Assembly: GCA_005406025.1 (NCBI GenBank)
Contig: BGZK01000096.1
Coordinates: 724,270-788,269, forward strand
Origin: Eumeta japonica
Lineage: Eukaryota > Arthropoda > Insecta > Lepidoptera > Psychidae
Direction: 5' to 3'
Length of the DNA stretch: 64,000 nt
The translations under genes and the position numbers were made by a program. Every line of letters begins with the position of its first letter. Position 1 is the first letter of the stretch. A model generated the notes under the pieces. The model did no database searches, had not been told where the DNA came from, and worked only from the letters and a program-made list of their open reading frames with translations. Positions 12,371-24,384 of the stretch are shown one piece after another.

Positions 12371-12659
12371 TGAAACGAAGACGAAGGTCACAACAAATTG
12401 AGGAACGGTGTCCTAAAAGTTTATGCTAATTATTTTCTGAATAAGACGTGAATGTGAATGAGCCAGCCGTGAATGAAAATGTATTATATTACTTTAATTA
12501 AAACAATACATATACAGTATTCGGCCTATAATACTTGAGCAATTTCGAGCACTTAAAGATATTCATAATCACCATATTTTAGGTTTATATAATAAAAGTC
12601 GGAAAAGTTTTAGGTGTTGAATTAAACGAAATTCGCGGTTTACGGTGATGATACATAAA

Positions 12660-12800
12660 CAGAATAATAATATTATCTCACGCCTATTTGCCGGAAGGGT
12701 AGGCAGAGACTATAGAGACTATAGATTTCCACATGGTGCGATCTTTGCATATCTCTTTTGCCTCAGTGATATCAGCCAATAGGATTTACCTTAGATGGAT
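12660..12800 (+). repeat. Lepidopteran interspersed repeat fragment
   Basis: The run 'tctcacgcctatttgccgg' followed by 'agggtaggcagagac' and 'cacatggtgcgatctttgca' matches, from memory, a very common short lepidopteran repeat. Non-coding. Confidence 0.5.
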
Positions 12801-13547
12801 AACTAACTAGCTTATAATTCGGTGGTAGCAAATCGGCAAGAAATTAAGATACTTAAACTTGTCCATTTATACACCAATGATACCGGATTGATGCCCATTC
12901 GTAAATAATAACTTTTTAGATCTTCCATTAAAGTTGATTTTTATTTCGGTACGACGTTTGACTTACCTGCATTTTCTTTCACATAGATTTTTTTTTAAGT
13001 TTAATCTTTAACATTTACTTTCAATCATAGCCCGCGGTACGCAAATTAGATGGGGAATAAAATCTAGTGTTAACTAGAAGCGAAGTCGTTGTTATCTTGT
13101 CTCTCCGTGTGACATATTCACGCATCTTATATTGAAACACGTCTTTGACTATTGATCTACAGATGTTATGTATATGGTTTTAAACGTTACTGCCATTGGT
13201 ACCAATCGTTTAATGTGGTGAATTTAATTATAAAATTTTATTATGTACCTAATATGACTTATGTAATATAGTATTTTATCAAATAAATGAACTAAATATG
13301 AATAAAAGTATATAGGTACACGATTTTAGTATTATAAAAGATGCGTTTCATTTACTCCCATTGCCTTTTGTATATATTTCAAGAAAATCGTTCTTGAGAA
13401 GTAAACTCAAATCGCGGGTCGGAATTCATATGCACCATTTTTTTAAATCTCTAAAATTCCTTAACTACTTCTTAATTAGATTATAACAATTTCAATTATA
13501 TAAAAACGAATAAAAAATTAAAACGGCCCCAAAGCAGGTACATAGAT
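12801..13547. other. AT-rich non-coding stretch
   Basis: No exon, repeat or RNA gene recognised. Confidence 0.5.
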
Positions 13548-13840
13548 TGGCTGCCTGATTGGCGCAGTGGTTGCGCTGCGTCCTACCCTACCTGTTGCGC
13601 TAGGGTAGTGGGTTCCATTTCCGCACAAGACAAACGTTTATTTATTTGATTAAAAATTAATGTTTGTCATTAGTCTGGGTGTTTGTGAGTATTATATGTA
13701 TATATTTACAAAAAAAAAGTATGTATGTAGTATATCAACTGCCTTGGTACCCATAGTACAAGCCTCGTTTCTTAGTTTGTAACTGTGCTGTGTATATATG
13801 TCCGAAGATATTATTATTATAGACAACGCAAAAACTTCTA
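13548..13840 (+). mobile_element. tRNA-derived SINE
   Basis: The head resembles tRNA: an A-box-like 'tggcgcagtggttgcgctg' lies near 13560 and a B-box-like 'gggttccatttcc' follows. The body includes 'gtctgggtgtttgtgagtat' and the tail 'gccttggtacccatagtac', a block I associate with lepidopteran SINEs. RNA polymerase III transcription is inferred from the boxes only. Confidence 0.55.
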
Positions 13841-13904
13841 TCACTTGTTTTTTGTTTATTGATTAGCTTTGTTATGAACCATTCCTAGCCGTCTTTGCGG
13901 TTAC

Positions 13905-14400
13905 TGACAGCATTAGCATTCATTTAAAAGTCCGTATTCAAATGGGAACGAGCAAAAGACAAAGCAATCGGACATGCGTAGCCTGGTCCCGCGACAGTGT
14001 CGTCGTGAACTCCCGACAAACGACTCTGTTAATACCACCCCTAAAGTGGATAATTCATTACATCCATAACACACCTTGAATTCCAAACTGTTCATTCGAA
14101 TATCTGTAGTATTGTCTTCGCAATTGAGCTCCAAATCGAATGATGATTCCAAACGATCAGATCGACTTCCATCAAAGAAAAATGAACTTTATATTGTTTC
14201 CTACAAAGTATATTTTGGTACCAGTGTTGCTGAAGGTCGCCGGTGGGTGGTGGTCGATACGGTTGGGCGCGATCAATAGTGGAGACGCGCCCAACCCCGC
14301 AGCCCCCGCCTGTCACTGCACCCCTCCCAGGCCAATCGTCGTTGCAGCTTGCAGGTTGCATTTTGTGACTAATGTTTTAGTATTATTGCAATCCAATACA
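13905..14400. other. GC-richer block with overlapping open frames, unidentified
   Basis: Both strands stay open here: minus 13913-14152 (79 codons) and 14092-14361 (89 codons), plus 14140-14409 (89 codons). None resembles a family I know with confidence. Base composition is nearer that of repeats or exons than of the flanks. A dispersed repeat is more likely than a gene, since no splice sites or paired exon were found. Confidence 0.3.
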
Positions 14401-14514
14401 AATAAATGATTGTAACAATCAATACTCTATAGATGCCTTGTCAATGCCAATTGTAAGATATTTAATATGTACGATGAATAATTATTGAAATTTTATTAAA
14501 TTGAATAAATCTGT

Positions 14515-14760
14515 ATAAATAAAAATAAAATGGTGTCTGTTGGTAAGCACATTACTCGAGAACGGCTGTGCCGATTGGGTTGATTTATTTTTTAAATGTT
14601 CTTAATACATAGTTCTAATACGTATTCTATTGTATACGGTGTTATTTTGGGGAAATTCATTATTATACCTACACTTAGTTGCGACATTAGTAGCATGTGT
14701 CATGTAACCTATCGCTGACCCTCGAATCTATTATGTTCCGCTACGAATCGAAATTTGATT
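14515..14760 (+). repeat. Possible 5' region of a mobile element
   Basis: 'gtctgttggtaagcacatta' followed by 'ctcgagaacggctgtgccga' is the 'clear-out' type leader seen in lepidopteran Helitron or LINE-type repeats. No terminus can be fixed. Confidence 0.3.
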
Positions 14761-14855
14761 TATCTTAGTCCGCTAAATATTAACACTCGCTTAGGTGTTT
14801 GACATGTGTCCATCCTCGCGAATCAATATTCAATTTCGTTGGATGAGGACGCGTA

Positions 14856-15146
14856 GTGGAAGAACAGATTCGAGGGTCAGTGGTGAGTTACATGCTGCAT
14901 GTGAACGCATATCGCAGGCAAGCGTCTAAATTGGAAAGGTTTCCCGGAAAATTTAAAAATTCAGGAAAAACTGAAGCTAAATTTGCTAGGGGAATTTTGT
15001 ATGAACCCGTGACCGTAATGCACGATTTCAACGTTAGATATAAGCAATTCTTTTTTCATTCAAAATCAAAAGCAAGACCGGAATTGAGATTGGTATCGAT
15101 TGATACAAACGATAAAGGAATTCAAATACGCAAAATGAATGTTTGA
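14856..15146 (+). other. Unrecognised 96-codon open frame
   Basis: An open frame with a basic, protein-like composition ('SYMLHVNAYRRQASKLERF'). There are no recognisable motifs, no splice context and no visible partner exon. It lies just after a repeat leader and just before a hAT transposon, so it may be a mobile-element remnant. I would not call it a gene. Confidence 0.25.
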
Positions 15147-15989
15147 ATGTTTATCCCTTATATCATTTATTGGATTACGATGAAACTTTGGCGTAAGCAT
15201 GCCCGGGAAAGTTTCTAATAAAAAAAATATCGTTTGTCCTCGGTTCCATTTGAGGATTTGTACTGGTAAATCGAACTACTAAAACGATTCAAAAATTATT
15301 TCATTAGAAGTGCAGATATAGCAACACTATTCCTGAGTAAACTGGGCTGGCAATATTTACTCTTGACTTCATTCCTGAATTTATACTCCTAAAGAAATTT
15401 TAATATTTCTTTATCTCATAAAAAGCTACACTATCCCCGAGTAATATACCTTACATCAGGGGCGGATCGTGAATTTTTGGGGCCCTGGGGTAATAATACT
15501 TTGGGGCCTACTAATTATTCAGCTTATTGTCATTTTGTCATGAAACTGTTGTCTACTGGTCGGTAAAACTAGATTTCTTGCGGCGTCCCGTAAAAAGCTT
15601 CTTTTTGACAAGAAAACTCTAGGATTATTTTTTTTTCGAAACAACACATTCCTCAAGACAATCTAAGCTGAATTTTTGGTAAAACCGTGTTCTGTTTTCT
15701 TGGAAATATCTTTTTTTTTGATAACATAGATACACAAACAAAAAAGAAAATAATCATAATAAATCATAAGACGATACAGAGAAACTTGATTTAACACACA
15801 ACAGTCAAATAATAATTTCTACGAAATCTGAAGTATCTCGCTTAGATATTCTAAAATTATTCAAAGAAGGATTAAAACAGTTTGTTAATGTGCATTCTAT
15901 CACTTTTTTTTTTAATTATATCTAAATATGAGCTGGATGGAAAAAAATATGAAAACTAGTAAGAAGATACTAATCATCAGGACTGTTTG

Positions 15990-16643
15990 GAAATCATAAC
16001 TAAGTTGTCAGTTGTGATCGATGTTTCAGGGCGAGGCGTGAAATTAATGCAAGAGTACAATGATTTGTTCAAAAAGATGAAGAACAAAAGCAATTCATTA
16101 TTCAAACCTTAGATAATTATAGAAGTAAAAGTATTTAAAATACGAAAGAAAGTATCATGTGAAAAAAATTTGGGTTTTTATCTATTTGAATTCCAGAATT
16201 GCTTAAATTATTTAAATATGTCTCAAACTTTACTGTCTATCGTAAGTGACATCAACCAACCAGGGGAAACAAGAAATGACACTCAAAGGCTAGCAAAAAA
16301 AATAGGTTAACCCTGTAGGCCAACCCTGAAACTTTTGACGCAATTTTTTGAGTAAAAAAACGGTGTGTTTCGATTTCTTTCAACAACAATTTCTCGCAAA
16401 CGAATCAATCGATTTTAACCTGGTTTGCGGCAATCGACGTGTTTTCAATAGGTTAAGAGCTGATTAGATTAAAAAACAACTTAAAAAAAAATTTCTTAGT
16501 TTTTTCAAAATTTCTCAAAATCTACCAGTTCAAATCGACTCAAACTTTCAGGAAATCTAAGTTTAGTGAAACTCTTTGGAACGCCGTTTAGTGGGCTCGA
16601 TTCGGTCAAGCCGTTTAAAAGTTAAAAGAGGTTTACATATATC

Positions 16644-16684
<41 letters not shown>

Positions 16685-17705
16685 ACATCCACATAGACAT
16701 ACGGACATCATCTCAGGGATGATCAGGGAAGCTTCCTAGACCCTCAGAACGTCGAGATCTAATGAGAACTTGATTTTTGCAAAATGTGGTGAAACCAATA
16801 ACTTCCTGAAAATTTTAGAAAATTTTCAATTTTTTTAGCGGGAAGTTAAAAATGGAAAAATTTGAGACTGTTCTTCTTTTAGAAATATGGAATGATCTTT
16901 TCGGAATTATGAATTAAACGAGTTTAAGTTTACAGAATAGTATCATAAACATAGAATCGCAACAAAACTCTTCGCGTCTTTGATCGATTATGTCAATAAC
17001 GCACGCAATAATTTCGATCAGTACAAATCAGTTGCAAAAGAAAAAAACCAATTGCTGATTGTAAAGATCAGTTTCAAAGAAAAAGAGTTCACAGCAAACG
17101 CATTTCTTTTTTTGAAGAATTATCGGAGACTGTACAGTTGAATGGCAAAGAAAAATTTCGTATTGATAAGTTTATTCCTATAATTGATATATTATATGCA
17201 CATTTAAAAAATCGTTCAGCATCATACCAAGAAATTTATGATCGTTTTAGTTTCCTTTGTCAGTTAGTACCTAACAATCATTTTTGACGAGTTGACAATA
17301 AAATGCAATGAATTCGCAGAATTTTATCACGAAGATAAGCACATGCGCTCAAATCAGAATGTTTTCATTTGAGGCAGTATTTAAAGAATATATCTAAGAA
17401 ATCAGTTGATTTGCGCATCTCGACCTTACACAATCTAATTAAGTCTCATAAATTAGAAGAAACATTTCCAAATGTTGAAGTTGCTACAAGAATATTCCTT
17501 GGCTTAATTATTACAAATTGTAGTAGAGATCATTCATTTTCACGACTGAAGATAATAAAAATGAATTACGAACAACAATGTTACGAGAACGACTAACTAA
17601 TTTGTCAATTTGGCATAGAAAGTGATATGCTTCAAAAATGAGTTTTTGAGGATACAATAGAAGAATTTTCAAAACAGAAATTCCGAAACAAACCAATATT
17701 GTAAT
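15990..17705 (+). pseudogene. hAT transposase pseudogene
   Basis: Several fragments read as a hAT transposase of the ZMYM1-like group. An early piece at about 16010-16115 contains 'VIDVSGRGVKLMQEYNDLF'. A middle piece at about 17030-17290 contains 'NAFLFFEELSETVQLNGK' and 'PIIDILYAHLKNRSASYQEI'. A C-terminal piece at about 17370-17600 contains 'FPNVEVATRIFLGLI' and 'SRDHSFSRLKIIK', the hAT dimerisation domain. Frameshifts, stops and the inserted element at 16307-16858 break the frame. The hAT family moves DNA by cut-and-paste; this copy is inactive. Confidence 0.6.
16307..16858 (+). mobile_element. Family C element with CA microsatellite, nested in the hAT transposon
   Basis: It starts 'ggttaaccctgtaggcc' and ends 'agcgggaagttaaaaat'. 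The same start and end occur at 28874-29680. The inner order is: clear-out lines ('caaacgaatcaatcgatttt'), 'aagccgtttaaaagtt', a (CA)n run at about 16648-16685, and 'cttcctagaccctcagaacg'. No open frame. Being inside the hAT element, it inserted later. Confidence 0.65.
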
Positions 17706-17929
17706 CATATAAAATTCAAACCAGCAACATAGGTATCTAATATTTGATTTGTACTAACTAACCACAATAAATATAAAATCATAGCAGTTAAATTATTATC
17801 TTATTTACTTTTTTAAGTTCGTAACTTAGGGTGGTTAGATTGTCAACTGTATAAAATAACAATGAATAATAAAAACGGACTAAGTACAGGTCCTGCTCTC
17901 GCTACATATCTCGATTCATAAAATAACAC

Positions 17930-17992
17930 CGGTGTGTGGTACGGAACCCTCGGTGTGTGAGTCCGACTCGCACTTGGCCAGTTTTTTTATTT
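17930..17992 (+). repeat. Right end of lepidopteran repeat family A
   Basis: 'ggtacggaaccctcggtg' followed by 'gagtccgactcgcacttgg' is the least diverged copy of this terminus in the window. Confidence 0.6.
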
Positions 17993-18289
17993 TTTTACAG
18001 AGCTCCATATTGTCGAGTGCCCAAGGGCCTCGGAACGGCCTAAGACGACGCTGCTTACAGCCATGTATGTAGTTTTAAAATAAAAATGAGTTCTTTAATT
18101 TAATTTTGATGTTAAAATTATATGCACCAAAAAAAATTACCAATAATATGAAAAAAAATAATTTCACATATTTTGATATTCTTCTAACAATTCAAAAACT
18201 ACAGTATGTTTCCGAAACGATTTCAAATAAATCAAATGTTATTTTATAGCCAAATCCCGTTATGATAAGGCTATTATGACGAAAAAATA

Positions 18290-18700
18290 TACAACAAAAA
18301 AAACCGACTTCAAAACAAAAACTATTCCAAAACAAATTAATATGCACTAAAAAGTAAAAAAAAATAATTGCGTCTTCTTCTACAACTTAATAATCAACTT
18401 ACTTTTATTACTCATCAATATGTAGGTACGATCTATGTTTACCACGCAAGAAGGTAGGTAGGTACCTATCCACTTCAAATTTAACTTAACACATACCTAT
18501 GAATAACAAACAATGATCAAAATATATTTTATTAATTCTCCTAAGTAATATAAATGAAAGACATTAGACTACTTTTAAGTAAATCAAATTATTGCGATAA
18601 TATAATGTAGTTACAATAATTGTTATTTTTGGAGTCGGTGTCAGCCAAAGAAACACTACAATATACCTAGCAATAGACTTTCTTGCCCATAGTTATTTCG
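18290..18700 (+). repeat. Lepidopteran repeat with 'accgacttcaaaac' / 'ttggagtcggtg' ends
   Basis: It begins 'aaaaccgacttcaaaac', contains 'cgtcttcttctacaacttaa' and 'gttaccacgcaagaaggtag'-like blocks, and reaches 'ttggagtcggtgtcagcc' at about 18630. It then continues 'ctttcttgcccatagttatt'. This order matches a common lepidopteran repeat from memory. No coding capacity. Confidence 0.5.
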
Positions 18701-21700
18701 TGGTTTCACTCGTTAAAACATGTGTTTTTTCCTAATAAGCTACCCTTTTAATAACAATGTCTTATCTTTATCTGATCAGCTTTGAATCTGTCCTGATACT
18801 TAAAACCTTAACAGTACTTAAAACCTTATTTCGATTTTAATGTTATATTTTCGTTATTTTACAATTGCAGTAAGAGGTTTTGTGATAATTTTAAGAACAT
18901 AGCTAATATTTGCTACATTTTTAATAATACATTATGTTTTCTTATATATAAAAGTGGAATAGCCCAATGTTATTATGCCCCATCACTGTTTATTGTGAAG
19001 AGTAGTGAATATAAACAAGTTTGTACAGAAAGAATACAAAATTTACAAGATTTTAAAAAAACCGGGAAATATAAAAACTTTTGATAACTATCACTGTTTC
19101 CAAAAATTTTTATAACGATTACTTTTGACAAAAAAAAGACACTGATGGGACAATAAGTATGGGGCTATTGCACTTTCGCATATAAGAAAACCTAATGTAT
19201 AATTAAATATGTAGCAAATATTAACTACATTTTTAAAAATCATCACTAAACCTGTTACCAATACTGAGGTTATAACATTTTCCTTATAAGGAAAACTAAT
19301 GCATAATTAAATATAAAGAAAATATCAGTCATATTGTTAAAAATCATCACAATCAATTCTCAATGTAATCGTAAAATAATTAAAATACTTGCAACGTGAT
19401 TAGTAACACGTGAGGACCAGAAATTGGACTACTTCTGTGAATAACTAATAAATTAAGACGTTTCACTAAATTCCTTAAAACTTCCTGAGTACCTAAATGG
19501 AAATGCATTGGTAGATATATCTAAAATAAAAAGGCATTCGTTTTTTATATTTATACTTTTTATTACACAGTCAATTTATACTTACACAGTTAGATATTTA
19601 ACTTTAAAAATAATTACACAGATATTGTTTTATTATATAATAACTAACGAAATTTATTCGCAAAGCCGATTGAAGACAATTCGTTACGCTTCATCTAAAA
19701 AAATTATGGTCATATGTAGTATTTACCTAGAAAAATTTAAGTGAATACTATTATTTGTATTTGCGATTGGATAATAAAAGCATATGTAAACAATATGTAC
19801 AACAATTAATGACATACTGCTTCCGATGTTTTTTATTATAGGTCTTCCTTTTGTAGTTTTTTTACAACATAAGAATCTGAAACATAAATTTTATTAAATC
19901 ATCATTAAAAAATTTCTAATTACATACACCAATGATTTCTGTATTAAATAATTTTGTTCATAATTTTATATAAAATATTTGAGTCACCCAAATTAAAAGG
20001 GCATCATCAACACTTTTTCACAAATTTTGTAAGTAATATCATTTTGATGTAAAAGTTATATCTACACGTGCAAAATTTTCCACATTATTAGGTCGTCATT
20101 GCGTAAACAAGTAACAAGTAAACAAGTAACAAAGTTTTATGCGTAGCACACTGTTTTGCATGTGTACTGATATTATATATTTTCTTTTATGAATTAATAT
20201 TTTTTGTGCTAAAGATAATACTGTGTCCATTCATCTATTCGATAGTTGTCCAATTGATATCCAGAAAATTGTCTGATTTAACCCTCTCCTCATCCCTCCC
20301 AACATTTATCTGGTGTTACAATACCCACTGAGGAGAGACGAGATAAAAGGTATTAGAGGGAGGGGGTAATGGTGGCTTTATCAGCAATTTACTTGAACTA
20401 AAAAGTGACACATTAATGCGGGTATATAGTTGTTGTTTACATTAAAAAGATAAATCCAGACTTACCAGTTCATTCACTGAGATGCTCGAACAACCCACAC
20501 GTTAGGTACTAAGCACATATTACATTATACTACAGCCTATTATGATCCACGAGTTGACCATCTATTTCATAGTTATGAAAGCAAACTAGATATGCGACGA
20601 CGCCAATGACACCACTTAAGTCAATCCGGCGCCACTTCTAAATGCGTATCTATTTTAGACATCATGGAGTAAGCAATGTATTCCTAATAAGGTAAAATAT
20701 GTTTAGTTATTCGCCAATACTGAGAAATTGCATCATGATAAATTTTCTAGAAGATGTACTTACTAATAATTTAAAGAGAATGTTAAGTTAATTTCAGTAT
20801 ATTTTAAAATAATTTTGATATGTTCCACGTATGGACAGAAATAGTAACAGTAATTTAATAAAGTAACTAAATTTAAAAGCCCAAATATTTTATTTAAAAT
20901 AAGGTGTTATTTTACAGTAAAGCTTTGTTGTACTGAATATAGTGTTATGTTTAAAAATAAGAGAAACATCGAAAAAGTCTTGAAGGAGTATATTAGGATG
21001 GATTCACACATTTTACTGTAAAATATACAGTTAATTCTATGTTAGTCACATTATGACCCTTTCGTTCGTCCTCTCCAATAAATATGTAAGTAATTCCTGT
21101 ATATTCTTCATTATTTTTCATTCGATGTGACGTCATTATTTTATCGTGAACATATGAAGACAGTTTAAGGTTACTTCCCTATACTTTTTCAAAATCATGA
21201 TGATAAGTACGAAATATCATGACTGAGATTATTATTCTATCTTTCTTTGTAGCATGAAATTTATAAAATTGTAGGTAGTCTAGATATTATAGATATAATA
21301 GATATTATATTTATAATATCTAGATAGATATAATAAGGAATCTATTATTATTATTATAGTATACCACATTAACGATGGGCTTAACTAATTTTTTTCGTTC
21401 CACAAAAAAGGCATTTTTCTCAGTGCGTACTCTAGTTTTGGTTTTTAACTTTTCCTTTTAATAAGACTGATTTTAAAGATTGCATTTAAAAATTAAAGAA
21501 AGCGGTATATTTTATGAAATCATTTCGATGCCGCATTCTGACAGGCTTTTTTTCTTAGAGTCTACGTTGAGTATGTAACTCAAAAATGAAATAGCAGTGG
21601 GCATAAAACGCCAGAAAAAACCATCGTTATTTACCTCCTTGTCACCTCTGAACATACTGATTCAGTGGTTGCGAAAAGAGAATTATAGACAATTATGCAG

Positions 21701-22449
21701 TAGCGAGTGTATATTATATGTTATGGAATAAAAATTGTAAGATATTCATTACTTCTTTTAGTATGAATTCACAACCTCATTCTCTATTTCATAGGCCGTT
21801 GATACCGAAATGAGTCATAATATCTTATGAATTTACCACTTTGCCGCTCGGTCTAAAGGCAGTCTGCCCTCAAGAAGAACTAGTAAGAAAAGTGAGGGCG
21901 ACTATTGTGTAGTTTTATTGTGTACAAGCACAATCAGATACAAAACTATTACTTACATCCTGAAACAACTGAGTCAGAAGTCGAGTTGATTATACACATG
22001 GATATTCGTCTTCTAAATAATTAGAAATTGAATAAATATTTCATTACCATATTTCAATATATGTATATATTGTAGTAGAAGTAGGTGACATGGGAGGTAT
22101 CCGACCTCCCTGCTCACATATGAGGGTTCGCGGGTTCGCGTTCAATTTAAAATTAGGATAGAATAAAACATTCGAATCCGAGCTCGCGGATAACAATTGA
22201 GTAGGTCTAGAGGGAAGTATAGAAATAGGGGACGAGGGCTGATGCCCGAGTTCACAAGTTTCATAGCGATAAAGAGTGAATTGTTATAATAATTTAATAA
22301 GTAAAAGTCCAGAAATAATAGAAGGGAATATTGAAGAACTGATCAATAAACATATCGATCTCGAAGGAAAATACTCTTTCATTTCGAAATACTCGAATCT
22401 TTGGTCTTCATCTTAAAGAGACGTACCTCTCGCAGAGTATATATGCTTT

Positions 22450-22453
<4 letters not shown>
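18701..22453. other. Long AT-rich non-coding stretch
   Basis: I see no exon. Small features only: a short direct repeat 'aagtaacaagtaaacaagt' near 20110; TA-rich palindromic sequence at about 21283-21335 ('atagatattatattt'); and a tRNA-B-box-like 'gggttcgcgggttcgcgttc' at about 22123-22142, which may belong to a SINE. The 78-codon frame at 19508-19744 has a low-complexity product. Confidence 0.5.

Positions 22454-22532
<79 letters not shown>
22454..22532. repeat. (TA)n microsatellite
   Basis: About 39 uninterrupted TA units. It holds a spurious reading frame encoding an isoleucine/tyrosine repeat. Confidence 0.95.
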
Positions 22533-22534
<2 letters not shown>

Positions 22535-24384
22535 AATTAAAATACGTTACTTCCAGTTTTTCTATTCAATTTACTTTAAAAACGTTTATGAGATATATAA
22601 TATAAGAATTTTTCTCAAAACACATGTACAAAAAAAAAGTTCACAAAATTCTAAAATAAAACTACACAAATTGAATGAGTATAGGTACCTTCAATATCAA
22701 TGTCAAATCTAATACTTTATACATTTTAATAATTTAAATTGCAGGTAGGCACACCAAAAAGACAATCATTCCTTCCGTACTAGACAAAGATTGTGTTAAG
22801 TTAAGAACAAAAACATTTTTTTAATAATGATGTTAAAATTGTATAATAATATAAATTTTAAATTATTGAACTACCCTATCTTATATATCTACAGAGAAGT
22901 CGTTGAACATGCATGTGTACACAATTTTAAGCGCATTCGTACATTACGACTTTGTGTAGTCGACTAACATCTAACCACAGTTAAATTTTATGCTTTCTCA
23001 TACCTAATTTCTGCCGAAAATTTTATTTTCATATATGTAATAAATTTTAGTGCATTCGCTATGTGCACGACATTAGCGCCATCTAGCGTCCGCAACTTTT
23101 CGAGATTTATTATTTATAAATATTATAAAGTTGTTTATTACTCTTATTAATGAATAATTTTCTTTACACAAAACAATTATAAGTAAACAGTAACAACATC
23201 TTGTTACGTTTCATTTTTCATAATGAAAATAATAATGTATCGTTGCCATTTCCACTACAATCATTTTCATTTCGTAGAATAATAAATAATATATGCCTAC
23301 TGGCAATTAAATGATCAACTAATTTCGATTTACAATCAATCCGGTATTATGATTTCTTCTACGAGACACATCAACTTAAAACAAGTAAACTCTTTTCGAA
23401 TAATAGCTACAATATTTGCTGTGGGCATCGTTTTGAAATCCGAGCAAAAAATAATATAAAGATCTCCATTGTTACTGAGACAGTTATAATAAGAATTATG
23501 GATATAATATTTTGCCTTAAACCAAACGAAAAACTTAAGCTTTGAGGTTGGCAGAACAGATAGTTTGTATAAAAAAAATTAAATCCGTTATGGCAGAGGC
23601 TAAAATTTTCTGACATTGATCAAAATATCCTAGTAGCAACTGAGTACAGAATCATTCCCCCGTAACTAATGCTCCTTGATATTTTTAAATTTCTAAAGAT
23701 GTTTTAGATAATTCAACTTTTATTTAGCAATTTATTTCTATATTATTTTTTCAATTTCCAATAGATAAATATTGTGCCACATTCTGATAATATTTATAAT
23801 TATACTAAAATTTCATACAAAATTTATCCAAAATGGCCTGCTTTCCTGATAATCTTCCCATTTGCGCCACAACGAGCGCTGCGGTCGAATGTATTTCCCC
23901 CCCCATCGCACATTTGGCACGTAGCTAATACATTAATATACCAGAAATAAAATTCTATTTTCTTAAAAATACATGTAAGAGATTTACGAGATCCCAACTT
24001 GCATGTCGCCGAAACGACCCGCTCCTACATTTACTAAATAAAAAACTGCAGTATCGATGTTTCATCTATACTTCGTTCTAGCTCTTAATGACATACGAAT
24101 TATATCATCAAGAATTGCATTTATTTCAATAATTTCAGTTCCAAATCGATCGGATTCATTTTTAATAACTATTATTAAATTCATGTTTAATAGATACTAA
24201 TAAAAATAAATCCTTTATTCTATTATTTGAAAAACTATAACAATAATATAACGTGTGAATAATTTGTAGCGAAGAAATTTATATGCAAATTGTAACAAAG
24301 AAGATTAATTATGCAACTGACGCGTAGGTGTTGAAATGAGCAGTAGCATTATTACATGCTAAACATGATTTTAAGAACGATGTA
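22533..24384. other. AT-rich non-coding stretch
   Basis: A short C-run is present at about 23898-23905. No exon or recognisable element was found. Confidence 0.5.

Larger units (their letters stand above)
15457..18053 (+). mobile_element. Degraded hAT-family DNA transposon (ZMYM1-like transposase)
   Basis: The left end reads 'caggggcggatc', a typical hAT terminal sequence, followed by 'ggggccctgggg'. The right end near 18027-18053 ('gggcctcgg', then 'gacgacgctg') is its diverged counterpart. The flanks 'cttacatc' and 'cttacagc' match at 7 of 8 positions, fitting the 8-bp target duplication hAT elements make. Between the ends are transposase remnants (15990-16130, 16990-17705) interrupted by stops and shifts, a nested family C element at 16307-16858, and a family A right end at 17930-17992. 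It cannot encode a working transposase. Confidence 0.65.

Noticed and set aside
22401..22712. 103-codon open frame with an Ile-Tyr repeat
   Set aside because: It is the translation of a (TA)n microsatellite; no homology or splice context.
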